A stretch of 5,240 bases of DNA from Deltaproteobacteria bacterium (GTDB lineage Bacteria > Desulfobacterota > Desulfomonilia > UBA1062), in the NCBI GenBank assembly GCA_016934135.1, contig JAFGTK010000310.1, positions 1-5,240 on the forward strand, written 5' to 3'. The position numbers and the translations under genes are program-made. The notes beneath the pieces were generated by a model. It did not search any database. It had not been told where the DNA came from and saw only the letters and a list, made by a program, of their open reading frames with translations. Every line of letters starts with the position of its first letter. Position 1 is the stretch's first letter. Of the stretch, positions 3,901-5,240 are shown piece after piece.

Positions 3901-5216
3901 AGACGTTTAAGGGCGGCATTCATCCACCAGAGGAAAAGGAACTTGTAAAAGACAACCCCATTGCTGATTTTCCCTTGAGCACGACGTTTTATGTCCTTGT
4001 TCAGCAGCATCTTGGGGCGCCGGCAAAACCCATAGTGAAAGCAGGAGACGAGGTCAAAAAAGGACAGGTTCTCTCCGAGCCCCTCGGCTTTGTTTCAGCA
4101 CCGGTGCATGCGCCAACATCCGGGAAGATAAAAGCAATTTCTAAGATGGTTCATCCGGTAACAGGGCTTCTTGCCCCCTGCATTGTCATCGATGCGGACG
4201 GAAAAGACGAATGGACAGACGGTCTGCCCCTCGAGCGGGACCCTTCCGTCATGACAAAAGAAGAGCTCATGGGAGCGATAAAGGCTGCCGGAATAGTGGG
4301 AATGGGTGGTGCAACTTTCCCTACGCACGTAAAGCTATCTCCTCCGAAAGAAAAGACCATAGACACGTTTATTGTCAATGGCGCGGAGTGCGAACCATAT
4401 CTTTCTTCAGATTACCGGCTTATGCTGGAACAGCCCGAGCGGGTTCTGGGCGGTACGCTGATAGCAATGAAGATCCTGGGTCTTGACAAGGCAATCCTGG
4501 CTATCGAGGCGAACAAGCCCGATGCGATAAAGCTTATGCAGGAAAAAGCACCGTCTCAGATTCAGGTTGAACCGTTGAAGGTGAAATACCCGCAGGGTGC
4601 AGAGAAACAGCTTATCAATGCCCTGACCGGAAAGGAAGTTCCCTCGGGAGGTTTGCCTATGGATGTTGGTGCCGTTGTCCAGAATGCAGGGACATGTGCA
4701 GCCATCTATGATGCATGCGCCCATGGAATCCCCCTTATCGAGCGTATCACTTCTGTCACCGGCCGAGGAATCAAACACCCGAAAAATATCAAGGTCAGGG
4801 TAGGGACCCCCATACAGGATGTCCTTGAATTCTGCGGCGGACTCCTTGATGCGGCCAAGATCATATTCGGCGGACCCATGATGGGCATAGCACAGTTCAG
4901 CGATGATATCTCCATTATGAAGGGAACATCCGGCGTGCTGGTACTGACCGAAAAAGATACAAATATATCCCGGTACAGTGGGTGTATATCCTGCGGAAGG
5001 TGTGTTGAGGCCTGTCCCATGTGCCTGATACCCTCCACGCTGAGCAAGGCAGGAGAAAAAAGCATGTGGGAGTTGGCTGTGAATAATGATCTGCTGGACT
5101 GTGTCGAATGCGGCAGCTGTACGTATGTCTGCCCGGCTAACAGGCCGATTGTACATTTTGTCAAATATCTGAAAGCATTGCAACGAGCTGCGAATGCCAA
5201 GAAAAAAGGGGCATGA
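3897..5216 (+). CDS. rnfC: Rnf complex NADH-binding subunit RnfC
   Basis: RnfC is the peripheral cytoplasmic subunit that binds FMN and NAD(H) and exchanges electrons between NAD and the Fe-S chain; it is related to complex I NuoF and to NqrA. The 439-residue product opens with the family signature KGGIHPPEEK (5-14), followed by a lipoyl-like barrel region (about 46-98). The glycine-rich nucleotide site is GMGGATFPTHVKL (135-147), and NGAECEPYLSSDYRLMLE (161-178) follows. Two [4Fe-4S] motifs lie near the C-terminus: Cys363/366/369/373 and Cys402/405/408/412. The protein ends 27 residues later and lacks the long alanine-rich tail of enterobacterial RsxC. ATG 3897 is chosen because it overlaps the rnfB stop, follows GAGAGGG (3883-3889) by 7 bases, and starts exactly at the conserved N-terminus. 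An in-frame upstream ATG at 3834 would lie inside the last cysteine motif of rnfB. Confidence 0.97.
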   Translation: MKTFKGGIHPPEEKELVKDNPIADFPLSTTFYVLVQQHLGAPAKPIVKAGDEVKKGQVLSEPLGFVSAPVHAPTSGKIKAISKMVHPVTGLLAPCIVIDADGKDEWTDGLPLERDPSVMTKEELMGAIKAAGIVGMGGATFPTHVKLSPPKEKTIDTFIVNGAECEPYLSSDYRLMLEQPERVLGGTLIAMKILGLDKAILAIEANKPDAIKLMQEKAPSQIQVEPLKVKYPQGAEKQLINALTGKEVPSGGLPMDVGAVVQNAGTCAAIYDACAHGIPLIERITSVTGRGIKHPKNIKVRVGTPIQDVLEFCGGLLDAAKIIFGGPMMGIAQFSDDISIMKGTSGVLVLTEKDTNISRYSGCISCGRCVEACPMCLIPSTLSKAGEKSMWELAVNNDLLDCVECGSCTYVCPANRPIVHFVKYLKALQRAANAKKKGA

Positions 5217-5217
5217 G

Positions 5218-5240
5218 ATGAAGGATATATTTGTTTCCAG
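5218..5240 (+). CDS. rnfD: Start of RnfD (partial, cut by window edge)
   Basis: An ATG one base after the rnfC stop opens a frame reading MKDIFVS before the window ends. AAGGGG (5206-5211) lies 6 bases upstream as a ribosome binding site. RnfD, the membrane subunit with covalently bound FMN, often begins with a short stretch leading to a V-S-S-x-P-H motif, and the visible residues fit that. RnfD also follows rnfC in most rnf operons. Seven residues cannot prove identity, so the name rests mainly on operon context. Confidence 0.7.

Noticed and set aside
4407..5183. 258-residue open frame on the minus strand inside rnfC
   Set aside because: It is wholly antisense to a well-supported rnfC, has no recognisable domain, and its openness follows from the codon bias of the plus-strand gene.

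Overview
The window holds two same-strand gene blocks separated by a 408-base gap. It most resembles a deltaproteobacterial (Desulfobacterota/Syntrophobacterota-like) anaerobe. The reasons are a c subunit of the F-type ATP synthase with an added signal peptide and not followed by other atp genes, a periplasmic double-Cache sensor of the type common in that group, and an rnf operon in the order A-B-C-D with a long, ferredoxin-rich RnfB. The lineage call is inference from gene content; no marker gene is present.

Block 1 (about 1-2003). atpE (80-442) is followed by a 193-base stretch unusually rich in inverted repeats. A 12-bp perfect inverted repeat, extendable to about 17 pairs, encloses two smaller hairpins, and two further perfect 7-bp hairpins follow. 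The same stretch can be read as a 52-codon small ORF with its own Shine-Dalgarno sequence (459-617). Next comes a membrane-anchored dCache protein (636-1940) with a sensor domain but no output domain. A clear rho-independent terminator (1963-2003) closes the block.

Gap (1941-2348). No convincing gene lies here. After the terminator there is a REP-like pair of near-identical 22-base repeats 33 bases apart flanking a small hairpin (2035-2089). Further on are a perfect 14-bp palindrome (2223-2236) that looks like a regulator operator and a probable sigma70-type promoter with a consensus -35 (2285-2312) for the rnf genes.

Block 2 (2349-5240, running off the right edge). rnfA, rnfB, rnfC and the first codons of rnfD are packed with a 1-nt gap, a 4-nt ATGA overlap and a 1-nt gap, so they form one operon. 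They encode part of the membrane ferredoxin:NAD+ oxidoreductase that couples electron flow between reduced ferredoxin and NAD(H) to Na+ or H+ transport. The ATP synthase c ring and Rnf would work on the same membrane ion gradient. The c subunit keeps the Glu and Ser of the Na+-binding signature but has Met where the conserved Gln normally sits, so the coupling ion cannot be decided from the sequence.

Nothing here proves a wholly new system. The least explained parts are the structured atpE-to-sensor intercistronic region with its overlapping small ORF, the output-less Cache sensor, and the operator-like palindrome upstream of rnf.
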